Shown in pieces: positions 17,026 to 24,612 of a stretch of DNA of 64,000 nucleotides (position 1 is the first letter of the stretch; each line of letters opens with the position of its first letter). The DNA is from Fimbriimonadaceae bacterium. GTDB lineage: Bacteria; Armatimonadota; Fimbriimonadia; Fimbriimonadales; Fimbriimonadaceae. The DNA is taken from positions 1-64,000 of the forward strand of contig JAMLGR010000011.1 of the NCBI GenBank assembly GCA_023957775.1. The letters are read 5' to 3'. The position numbers and the translations under genes are program-made. Under the pieces are notes generated by a model. The model worked only from the letters and a program-made list of their open reading frames with translations. It ran no database searches and had not been told where the DNA came from.

Positions 17026-19023
17026 ATGCTGGCTTCGCTTATCCTCGCAACCGTCTGCTACTCCAACTATGCCCCGACCTCGTTCGACGGCTCTGTCCAG
17101 GAGTACGCGGCGAAGATCAGCGAAACTGGCGCGACTCGGTATTCGGTTGACGCCACCCTCCAGCACGAGCCGATCCTCATCCGCTCCCCCGATCTCGCCC
17201 TCGAGTCGCCCCGCATCCGCGAACTGGTGGCTCAGGCCGTCGAGGGCGAGTGGGTGGAAACGCGCCCCAACCAGTTTCGGCTGGAAATCGGGCGCGCGAC
17301 GGCGGCCAAACTCGCAGAGCGGGACCTCAAGCAGAGAACAGACTCCCTCACCGCTTGGTTCAAAGAGCTGAAGCGCACCCATCGGGCGACCGCCAAGGAG
17401 CAGGTCGCAAGGCTGCTCGAAGAAGTGTCCTCCTATGACCGTCGGGCCGCCGCCGGCGAGTTCACTCGTGCAGGTGGGTTCTCGTACCACGCCCCCACGC
17501 CGGCTCTCGAACTCCTGACGGCGCTGCTCCTCGACCTGGGCCCGACCACCCTTGCCAAGATCCCGCTTGGCGACACCCAAACGTGGAGCAACGTGCCGGT
17601 CGGGGAGCAGGAGCGGTTTCCTCCTGCTTCTCAGAGCGCGCTTGCCACGTTCCAGAGTGTTTCCGAGAAGGTGGCCAGCGCCCTGGCCAAAGAGGACATG
17701 CCCAAGGACACCTATCCTTGGGAAGAGTTCTTCGACAATCTCCGCAGGGACCGCACCTCCTGCCGGGTTCTTCTCACGGTCCTGCCGAATTTCGTGAGTT
17801 CGTATCGCTTGCGCGTCTACGATCGACGAGGCGAACTCGTCGATACCGCAATGCTCCTCGAGCCCTACAGGACAACAACCCTCCGATCCCCCGAGGATGC
17901 CGAGAAGGCGCCGGCGGAGCACATTCCCTTGACCGACTCAAGCGCCGAGTTCATGCGGTTGACCAAAGAGGCCGATCTTTACAATACCGACATCTCGCGC
18001 CATCGGGACCCGCCCCAGGCGAAGCTGCTGACGCTGGAGACGTTCGAGCCCTTGACCGTCGGGTTCGGCGAACTGTTCACGGACATGTCGGATGGATCGG
18101 CGAAATCAATCGTGGCCTACCTCCCGGACACCGCAATCCGAGCCGCCGTGTCCTTGTCCAAGAAGGGTGCGGTGGAGGGCAAGGGCCTTTGGAGCAACCT
18201 CCTCGCAAGCGGACTGGTGGAGGTCGTGTCAGGCCCGGACGCCCTCGTGGTGCGGCCAGAGAATCCCGCGAGGGCACGTCACGGCAGGGTTGGGAGGTTC
18301 GGTCTTCACCACTACGCCCGTCAGGTTTTGGAGCACCAAGGGACGACGCCAAGAATAGAGTGCACGTTCTACTTCGAGGGTGGGCCGGGGGTACTCGCAA
18401 GCCCCGTCTCAAGCGCTTTCCGCCACTGCCTTGTTCCGCTGGTGCCCCTCCGCGGGGCGTTCCTCCGATACTGGTTGGGTGCGCTCCTCGGGGGCCTCGG
18501 CGATCCGATATGGACCGAGTTGGAGGCTGGAAGGGGAGTTGCGGTCCGAAACCTCCCGATGGCTCAGAAGCTCGCGTTTCGAAGGTGGCTCGAGTATGGG
18601 GGACCCGGGCGCTACGAGTACGAGCCCTCGGTGACCTCGTCGAACGCGATCTACGACTACCAGTTGTACTTCGACGTGTCCGACGACCCGCTTGTGCTCT
18701 GCACCACTCTGGGGGAGGGTGCGTGGGCCAACTACCCGCAGTTCCCCAGGCGCTTGAGCGAAATCATCGAATCGCTGGTCTCCAGCAAGATCACCCCGGA
18801 CAAACTCTCGAGCCTCCTCAACGGCCGGTACGACCTGATCGCGTCCACCTCCACCACCGCGGTGGCCAGACTCGGCTATGTCGAATGGGTGGGCGAGACG
18901 CTGGGAGACGACGCCTCGAAGAAGATCGCCACCGACGTCGCATTCAAAGACTGGCCCGAAGCCCTGCGCACCCGCGTAATGCACGCGCTCTCCCCACCTC
19001 CGGGCCAAGGCGCATACCCCTAG
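17026..19023 (+). CDS. Large secreted protein of unknown function
   Basis: A 665-aa protein with a short signal-like N-terminus. I do not recognise a family. Residues about 35-90 (TGATRYSVDATLQ...RELVAQAVEGEWVETRPNQFRL) look like an STN/secretin-type short domain. The order of motifs parallels the 697-aa protein encoded at 44754-46847, so the two are probably distant paralogues. AGGGGAAT precedes the ATG, and TACAAT at 17000-17005 may be its -10. That gives a normal leader, in contrast to the neighbouring leaderless starts. It stands alone between the nucleotidyltransferase pair and padR. Confidence 0.7.
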   Translation: MLASLILATVCYSNYAPTSFDGSVQEYAAKISETGATRYSVDATLQHEPILIRSPDLALESPRIRELVAQAVEGEWVETRPNQFRLEIGRATAAKLAERDLKQRTDSLTAWFKELKRTHRATAKEQVARLLEEVSSYDRRAAAGEFTRAGGFSYHAPTPALELLTALLLDLGPTTLAKIPLGDTQTWSNVPVGEQERFPPASQSALATFQSVSEKVASALAKEDMPKDTYPWEEFFDNLRRDRTSCRVLLTVLPNFVSSYRLRVYDRRGELVDTAMLLEPYRTTTLRSPEDAEKAPAEHIPLTDSSAEFMRLTKEADLYNTDISRHRDPPQAKLLTLETFEPLTVGFGELFTDMSDGSAKSIVAYLPDTAIRAAVSLSKKGAVEGKGLWSNLLASGLVEVVSGPDALVVRPENPARARHGRVGRFGLHHYARQVLEHQGTTPRIECTFYFEGGPGVLASPVSSAFRHCLVPLVPLRGAFLRYWLGALLGGLGDPIWTELEAGRGVAVRNLPMAQKLAFRRWLEYGGPGRYEYEPSVTSSNAIYDYQLYFDVSDDPLVLCTTLGEGAWANYPQFPRRLSEIIESLVSSKITPDKLSSLLNGRYDLIASTSTTAVARLGYVEWVGETLGDDASKKIATDVAFKDWPEALRTRVMHALSPPPGQGAYP

Positions 19024-19063
19024 CGTCCTTTGCGCCTTCTCGCAAAATTCTCCCCCTATCTTC

Positions 19064-19099
19064 TTGATATTCGATGTACATCGTGTTATGATGTACGTC
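19064..19099 (+). promoter_or_regulatory. padR promoter with overlapping GATGTACATC operator
   Basis: TTGATA (19064-19069), a 17-nt spacer and TATGAT (19087-19092) form a near-consensus promoter. The perfect palindrome GATGTACATC (19073-19082) lies in the spacer. A second near copy, GATGTACGTC (19090-19099), covers the -10 and the expected start site. PadR regulators bind ATGTACAT-type operators, so autorepression is likely. Only 8 nt separate the -10 from the ATG, which implies a leaderless or nearly leaderless mRNA. Confidence 0.75.
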
Positions 19100-19100
19100 A

Positions 19101-19445
19101 ATGAGATACAGAACCGACACACGCGCCTTGGTTCTTGCGGTGCTGGCCGAAGAGCCTTTGCACGGCTACGGCATCTCCAAGGCGATCAAGGCCCGTTCGA
19201 GCAAGGTCCTCAAAATGGGCGAAGGGCAGCTGTATCCCATCCTCCACGAGCTCGAGGAGCGGGGGTGGGTCACCGCGGAGTGGGAGATGCAGGACGAAGA
19301 CCCGCCCCGCCGCGTCTACTCGATCACGGAGGAGGGCGGCGGTGAGCTGAAGCGCCGTTCGAAGGAGTGGGAGACATTCGTGTCGGCCGTAGGCACCGTG
19401 CTGCAGCCGCCCCCTCGCCGCACCCTGGAGCCCGGCCATGAGTAG
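19101..19445 (+). CDS. PadR-family transcriptional regulator
   Basis: A 114-aa winged-helix repressor. The PadR signature is complete: ALVLAVLAEEPLHGYGISKAI, then GQLYPILHELEERGWV and RRVYSITEEG. PadR proteins repress their own operon and are released by a ligand or stress signal. It overlaps the next gene by 8 nt, the usual arrangement with a membrane-protein partner. The operator described upstream fits autoregulation. Confidence 0.93.
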   Translation: MRYRTDTRALVLAVLAEEPLHGYGISKAIKARSSKVLKMGEGQLYPILHELEERGWVTAEWEMQDEDPPRRVYSITEEGGGELKRRSKEWETFVSAVGTVLQPPPRRTLEPGHE

Positions 19446-20331
19446 CCGCAGCGAAGCCTATCTCGCCGAACTCGACCGCCGCCTCGCGCGCCGTGTCGCC
19501 GAGCCTCGCCGAGGCGAGTTGATCGCCGAACTGCGTTCGCACCTGCACCTTCATGCCAATGACACAGGCAGCGAATCCGAGGCCCTCCAACCCCTCGGGC
19601 CCGTGGAGCTCGTGGCTGAGGACCTCATCCGCAGCGAATCGGGCTTGGATGTCAGGTCGCCGTGGCGGTTGGCGGCCCTTCCTTTGGTGTTGCTGGTCCT
19701 GTCTTCAACCATTCCGCTGTTCATGGCTTGGGTGCTGCATTTTGAGAGCCTCCCCTACACGACCGTGCAGATCGGCTCTGAGTACGTGATCCTTGCAGCC
19801 TTCGCATGGTGCGTCTGGCGCTCGCGCCGGTGGCTCCTCCTACCAGTCATCGTGGCGCTTCTATTGATCGATGGGATAGGGCTGGTGTCAATGGCTACCA
19901 CTGGCCCCGTCCTCCACGACAGGCAGGCGATGGATGGCAAGGTAGAAGCACTCAGGGTCTACCGAACATGGCCTCCACCAGCAAACACCGCAGTTGAGGT
20001 GGGCGAGACAGCGGACCGACACAGATACTACGTGCCTGGACGGCGATCCCTGACCTTTCCACGGAGACTTCCCTATGGATTCGGTGTTCATTGGAATCTG
20101 AAAGTGCATGAATACGACACCGTCCTTGGAGCACAAGAGGCACGGAGGAGATGGAAGTCGGAGGGCGGAGCTTTCATGGACCGGGTGCTACTCCAGCTTC
20201 TGTTGATCGTCACTTCGACGTTTTGCTGGAAACTCAGCGTGTTCGCGCTACTCAATGGGTGCCTCCTTAAGTTCCACGCGATTCGCCGCCATTTGATTCA
20301 CCGAAGGAAGGTGTTGCCCAAAGTGTCCTAG
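19438..20331 (+). CDS. Membrane protein encoded with PadR
   Basis: A 297-aa protein. The N-terminal about 65 residues (YLAELDRRLARRVAEPRRGELIAELRSHL) form a charged helical domain like the N-terminal part of DUF1700/HAAS-type and permease-prefix proteins. Helices follow at about 75-105, 112-150 and 245-275, with a soluble loop of about 90 residues between the last two. The start overlaps padR by 8 nt. PadR-linked genes of this kind are thought to be controlled by, or to control, the repressor. The specific role is unknown. Confidence 0.75.
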   Translation: MSSRSEAYLAELDRRLARRVAEPRRGELIAELRSHLHLHANDTGSESEALQPLGPVELVAEDLIRSESGLDVRSPWRLAALPLVLLVLSSTIPLFMAWVLHFESLPYTTVQIGSEYVILAAFAWCVWRSRRWLLLPVIVALLLIDGIGLVSMATTGPVLHDRQAMDGKVEALRVYRTWPPPANTAVEVGETADRHRYYVPGRRSLTFPRRLPYGFGVHWNLKVHEYDTVLGAQEARRRWKSEGGAFMDRVLLQLLLIVTSTFCWKLSVFALLNGCLLKFHAIRRHLIHRRKVLPKVS

Positions 20332-20400
20332 CCCCACCCTCCCCGCCTCTGCGACTCTGCGTGAAACCTTAGCGATCTTAGCGTTCTTTGCGTGCAACTC
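20332..20400. repeat. Degenerate interspersed element (GTTTCACGCAGAG family)
   Basis: Read on the minus strand this gap contains AACGCTAAGATCGCTAAGG followed by GTTTCACGCAGAGTCGCAGA. A second, more diverged copy occurs on the plus strand at 28093-28130. Similar words appear between genes in many environmental genomes. Their function is unknown to me. Confidence 0.55.
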
Positions 20401-20403
20401 CCC

Positions 20404-22443
20404 CTACACCAGCCGCAAGGGCAAGTCCCGAAGCCCCTGCCCCGTCGCTGCCAGCAGCGCGTTGCGGATCGCCGGAGCGATGGCGACGATCGGGCACTCG
20501 CCGGCGCCGGAGGACGGGAGGTCCTTTCGGTCGAGCAAGACGACCTCGATCTTCGGCACGTCCCCGAAACGCGGGACCCGGTAACGCGAGAGGCGGTCGG
20601 TGAGGAGCTTGCCGTTTCGGTAGTCAATCCTCTCGAAGAGGGCCCCACCGAGGCCTTGAACGAGGGCGCCCAGTATCTGGCTCTCCAAGTGCTTTGGGTT
20701 GACGACGGCGCCGCAATCGAATACGGAGGTCGCGCGCACGACGCGGAACTCCTTGCCGTCCACCGCGACTTCGACCGCGGTCGCGATGAACCCGCCCTTC
20801 TCCGCGCCGCAGGCGATGCCGAAGCCGTGGCCGTCCGGGGCGGGCGTGCTCCAGCCGAATTCCGACGCGCATAGTTCGAGCACGGCCCGCAGGCGCGTTG
20901 TGGGCGTGGGCCCCGTGGGGATCGAATCCTCGGTGAGGTTCTTCAGCCGGAACGCCACCGGGTCCAAACCAGCGAGGCGCGCCAGATCGTCCATATGCGA
21001 CTCGCGCGCGAAGTGGTTGACGGTCGCCCCGAGGGCGCGATACGAGCCCTGGCGAAGTGGCGAAGGACCATTGGTCGAGCGCTCTCTCGGATTCGAAACG
21101 CGGTAGGGCGTGCGCAACCCGGCACCCCCGGGATTCACGGTCTCGAAGGACCACCCCGTCAACATCCCGTGCGCGTCCACGCCAGCGGCAATCTCGATAA
21201 GCGCCGCCGGGCGCAAGTAGGCGAACCGAAACTCCTCGGGGCGGGTCCACGCGACTTTCACCGGCTCCCCGAGCGCATTCGCGATCCGCGCGGCCTCGAC
21301 GGCCGCGTCACCGGTGTGTTTGCCGCCATATCCTGAACCGGTGTCAGGCACGAGGACGCGCACCAGATCCTCGTTGATCCCCAGTGCCTGGGCCACTTCG
21401 GTGCGGACGCCAAAGGGACGTTGCGTGCCCGTGTGTACGGTCATCTTGCCGTCCACCCATTCGGCGAGCGCCGCGCGCGGCTCGAGCGGAACGTGCGCGA
21501 TGTAGGGCGCCGTATAGGTCGCTCGCAGGACGTGGGCTCCGGCGATGGAGCCGGGGTCGCCGAGCGCTTTGCGGAAGTCCTCGAACAACGTGCTTGCCGA
21601 AGGGCCTGGGACCTCGTTCCACTTGGCCTTCAGCGCGGCAAGGCCGGCCTCGGCCTGCCGGCGGGTAGGCGCCGCGACGGCGACAAACTCGCCGTCGCGC
21701 ACCACGTGGGTCCCGGGCAGCGCTTGCGCTGCGGCCTCGTCGATCGACGCCGCCATTGCGCCCAGGGAGGGTGCGCGGAGAACCACCGCGTGGAGCATGC
21801 CGGGCCGCACGAGGTCGGCGCTGTACCGGTGGCTCCCGGTGACGATCGCGCGGCCGTCGACCTTGGGTACCGACCGGCCAAGAACCTTATGTTCTTGGGG
21901 CGCGGTGAGTGCGATGTCCGAGCGGATCGCCCCGTCCAAGGGCTTTCCGGCCACCAGTTCGCCGTAGGTTGCGGAGTGCTCGGGGCGGTCCGTGATGCGC
22001 CCATCCTCGGTACGCAGCCGCGCGCGGTCCACACCCCACTTTTCGGCGGCGCGATCGAGCAGTGCTTCGCGGGCCGCGGCCCCTGCGCGACGCAGTTGGG
22101 GTGCCATCGTGGGGGTCGTTAGACTCCCAAACGTTCCCATGTCGTACGGCACCAGGGCCGTGTCGCCCATCACCATACGAATGGAGTCGATGGGGACGCG
22201 CAACTCCTCCGCGACGGCTTGGGCCAGCGACGTCCGCACGTTTTGCCCCACCTCGACCTTGCCGGTGAGCACCGTGATCTGCCCGTCTTCGCCGATGTGC
22301 AGCCAGGCGTCGATCGTCTGCGGTGCCTCTGCACCGCGGCGCTGGGCAGAGGCCACAGGGCCGACGGCAAGCACGACCATGCCTGCGCCGAGGGCTTTCA
22401 GCACCGAGCGGCGGGACAGCTCCATGCGGCTCTCGAACGTCAT
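20404..22443 (-). CDS. Molybdopterin-binding subunit, xanthine dehydrogenase/isoquinoline 1-oxidoreductase beta type
   Basis: A 679-aa large subunit of a molybdenum hydroxylase. The Tat signal is LSRRSVLKALGAG. Moco-domain features include VGQNVRTSLAQAVAEEL, the TTPTMAPQLRRAGAAAREAL segment, DTGSGYGGKHTG and the C-terminal SGAGECP, whose Glu is the expected catalytic base. These match the isoquinoline/aldehyde-oxidising branch. It overlaps the small [2Fe-2S] subunit gene by 4 nt (ATGA). No FAD subunit is encoded nearby, which is usual for this branch, where a cytochrome c takes the electrons. The substrate is unknown; N-heterocycles or aldehydes are typical. Confidence 0.9.
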   Translation of the reverse strand: MTFESRMELSRRSVLKALGAGMVVLAVGPVASAQRRGAEAPQTIDAWLHIGEDGQITVLTGKVEVGQNVRTSLAQAVAEELRVPIDSIRMVMGDTALVPYDMGTFGSLTTPTMAPQLRRAGAAAREALLDRAAEKWGVDRARLRTEDGRITDRPEHSATYGELVAGKPLDGAIRSDIALTAPQEHKVLGRSVPKVDGRAIVTGSHRYSADLVRPGMLHAVVLRAPSLGAMAASIDEAAAQALPGTHVVRDGEFVAVAAPTRRQAEAGLAALKAKWNEVPGPSASTLFEDFRKALGDPGSIAGAHVLRATYTAPYIAHVPLEPRAALAEWVDGKMTVHTGTQRPFGVRTEVAQALGINEDLVRVLVPDTGSGYGGKHTGDAAVEAARIANALGEPVKVAWTRPEEFRFAYLRPAALIEIAAGVDAHGMLTGWSFETVNPGGAGLRTPYRVSNPRERSTNGPSPLRQGSYRALGATVNHFARESHMDDLARLAGLDPVAFRLKNLTEDSIPTGPTPTTRLRAVLELCASEFGWSTPAPDGHGFGIACGAEKGGFIATAVEVAVDGKEFRVVRATSVFDCGAVVNPKHLESQILGALVQGLGGALFERIDYRNGKLLTDRLSRYRVPRFGDVPKIEVVLLDRKDLPSSGAGECPIVAIAPAIRNALLAATGQGLRDLPLRLV

Positions 22444-22904
22444 CGCGTCGCCTCCTTCGCTGCGGCCGCGCGTTTCACGGCCGCGACGATGCGCGGGTAG
22501 ACCCCGCACCGGCACACGTGGCCTTGCATCCCCTGGGCGATCTGCGCTTCCGTGGGATTGGGGTTGCGCTCGAGCAGAGCCACGGCCACTAAGATCATTC
22601 CTGTGGAGCAGAACCCGCACTGCATGGCGTCCTCGTCGAGGAAAGCCTGTTGGAGGGGGTGCAGCTTGCCCTCCTGCTCTAGCCCCTCGATCGTCCAGAT
22701 CTTGGCGGGCTCTGCGGCGGAGACCGGGACCATGCAGGAGCGCACGGGTTGCCCGTCGAGGAGCACGGTGCACGCGCCGCACTGCGCCTCGCCGCACCCG
22801 TACTTCGCGCCGGTCAGCCCCAGATCGTCGCGTAAGACCTCGAGGAGCTTGGTTTCGGGCGGCGCGTCGACCGTGTGCTCCTTCCCGTTCACATTGAGTC
22901 GCAT
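22440..22904 (-). CDS. [2Fe-2S] subunit of a molybdenum hydroxylase
   Basis: A 154-aa small subunit. The plant-type [2Fe-2S] site reads CGEAQCGAC then C about 12 residues later, and the second site is CGFC...CRC near the C-terminus. Both clusters needed for electron transfer from Moco are intact. The start is the ATG of MRLNVNGKEH, with GGGAG upstream. It has no signal peptide and probably travels through Tat with the large subunit. It is transcribed away from the iorA locus, with about 100 bp between them. Confidence 0.92.
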   Translation of the reverse strand: MRLNVNGKEHTVDAPPETKLLEVLRDDLGLTGAKYGCGEAQCGACTVLLDGQPVRSCMVPVSAAEPAKIWTIEGLEQEGKLHPLQQAFLDEDAMQCGFCSTGMILVAVALLERNPNPTEAQIAQGMQGHVCRCGVYPRIVAAVKRAAAAKEATR

Positions 22905-23008
22905 GGCGTGGCTCCCCCGCTCCTTCCTACCCGATCGGCGCACGGCCGTGTTCCGCCGCCATGAGCCCTGTCATATCGCTCCTCGGGACCTCGGGCCAAC
23001 ATAGAAGC

Positions 23009-24610
23009 ATGCCCACTATGACCGCAAGACTGTTGTTGGGCGACGAGGCCGTGGCGATGGCCGCGGTCGATGCCGGGATCGGCGGCGCGTTCTCCTACGC
23101 GGGCACCCCCGCGACCGAGATTTTCGAATCGATTCAGGCGATGGCGCCCGACGTTTGGGCCGAGTGGTCGGCCAACGAGAAGGTCGCCTACGAGGAGGCG
23201 CTCGGCATGTCCTACGCGGGCAAGCGCGCGCTCGTGTCGATGAAGCACGTCGGACTCAATGTCGCCAGCGACCCCTTCATGAGTTCGGCGCTGACCGGGG
23301 TGAACGGGGGCTTGGTGCTGGTGGTCGCCGACGACCCGGGCATGCACTCTTCGCAGAACGAGCAGGACTCCCGCTTCTATGCGGAGTTCGCCCACCTCCC
23401 GTGCTTCGAACCGAGCACCCAGCAGGAGTGCTACGACATGACGCGCGACGCCTTCCGGCTCTCCGAAGAGTGGGGCGTGCCGGTGATGGTGCGGCTGGTC
23501 ACCCGCCTCGCGCACAGCCGCTCCGGCGTGCACCAGTGGCCGGAGGACGAGCGCGCCCGCCGGGAAACGGCCCTTCCGCTTCCCAATCCGAACGACTGGA
23601 CGCTGGTGCCGATCAACGCGCGTCGGCGCTACCGTCACTTGTTGGACCTTCAGCCTGCGCTGAGAGCCGCCTCCGAAACCTCGCCGTACAACACGCTCGA
23701 ACTCGGCGGCAAGCGGGGCGTGATCTGTGCGGGGACCGGCTCCAACTACGTGCGCGAGATGCTCGGCGCCGAACCGGAAGACTCGCTGCTGCGCATCGGC
23801 CTCTACCCGCTTCCCGAGGCGCTGATCCGCAAGCTGGTGCAGCACTGCGACGAGATCGTGGTCGTCGAAGAGGGGTATCCCTTCATCGAACAGCGCTTGA
23901 ACGGCTTGCTTGGCCTTTCGGGCAAGGACGTGCGCGGCAAACTCGACGGCAGCCTGCCCCCCGACGGCGAGCTCTTGCCGGAAACCGTCGCCCGCGCGCT
24001 CGGCGTCCCGTTGGCGGAGGGTGCCCCCGAAGATCCCATCGTGGCCGGGAGGCCGCCGCAGTTCTGCAAGGGGTGTCCCCACTCGGACACGTTCAACGCG
24101 ATGCTCGACGCCACGCGGGAGTTTCCCCACGCCCTGATGTTTGGAGACATCGGATGCTACGCGCTCGGAATCATGCCTCCGTACCAGGCCGTGCACTCGT
24201 GCGTGGACATGGGCTCGTCCGTCGGGATGGCGCACGGCGCCCGCCGCGCCGGCGCGTACCCCGTGCTCTGCGCGATCGGCGATTCGACATTCGCCCACTC
24301 GGGAATGTCGGCGCTGTTGGGGGCGGTGCACTCGGATGCGGACATCACGGTCCTGATTCTTGACAACGCCACGACGGCGATGACGGGGGCTCAGGATTCG
24401 ATGGCCACCGGTGAGCCGCTGCTTGAGATTCTGCGGGGCCTCGGGGTGAAGGACCTGCATTTGGTGGAGCCTCTACCCAAACACCGGGCGGAGAACGTCG
24501 AGGTCCTGCGCAAGGCGATCGATCACAAGGGGTTGAGCGTGATCGTCGCCCGGCGGGCGTGCATTCAAATTCGGCCGAGCAAGCGGTCGTCCAACCTTCC
24601 AGTGGAGTAG
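23009..24610 (+). CDS. iorA: Indolepyruvate ferredoxin oxidoreductase alpha subunit, lacking the ferredoxin domain
   Basis: A 533-aa TPP-dependent 2-oxoacid oxidoreductase. The pyrimidine-binding half includes FSYAGTPATEIFES and the NEKVAYEEALGMSYAGKR segment. The TPP/Mg half has FCKGCPH (353-358), GDIGCYALG, MGSSVGMAHG and GDSTFAHSG, followed by the ILDNATTAMTG metal loop. Canonical IorA continues with two 4Fe-4S ferredoxin motifs. Here the protein stops about 20 residues after VIVARRAC, so that domain is missing. The ATG at 23009 gives MPTMTARLL; the one at 23018 is an alternative. The next gene begins 2 nt after the stop. Reaction: aryl pyruvate + CoA + oxidised ferredoxin to aryl acetyl-CoA + CO2. 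Confidence 0.88.
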   Translation: MPTMTARLLLGDEAVAMAAVDAGIGGAFSYAGTPATEIFESIQAMAPDVWAEWSANEKVAYEEALGMSYAGKRALVSMKHVGLNVASDPFMSSALTGVNGGLVLVVADDPGMHSSQNEQDSRFYAEFAHLPCFEPSTQQECYDMTRDAFRLSEEWGVPVMVRLVTRLAHSRSGVHQWPEDERARRETALPLPNPNDWTLVPINARRRYRHLLDLQPALRAASETSPYNTLELGGKRGVICAGTGSNYVREMLGAEPEDSLLRIGLYPLPEALIRKLVQHCDEIVVVEEGYPFIEQRLNGLLGLSGKDVRGKLDGSLPPDGELLPETVARALGVPLAEGAPEDPIVAGRPPQFCKGCPHSDTFNAMLDATREFPHALMFGDIGCYALGIMPPYQAVHSCVDMGSSVGMAHGARRAGAYPVLCAIGDSTFAHSGMSALLGAVHSDADITVLILDNATTAMTGAQDSMATGEPLLEILRGLGVKDLHLVEPLPKHRAENVEVLRKAIDHKGLSVIVARRACIQIRPSKRSSNLPVE

Positions 24611-24612
24611 CG

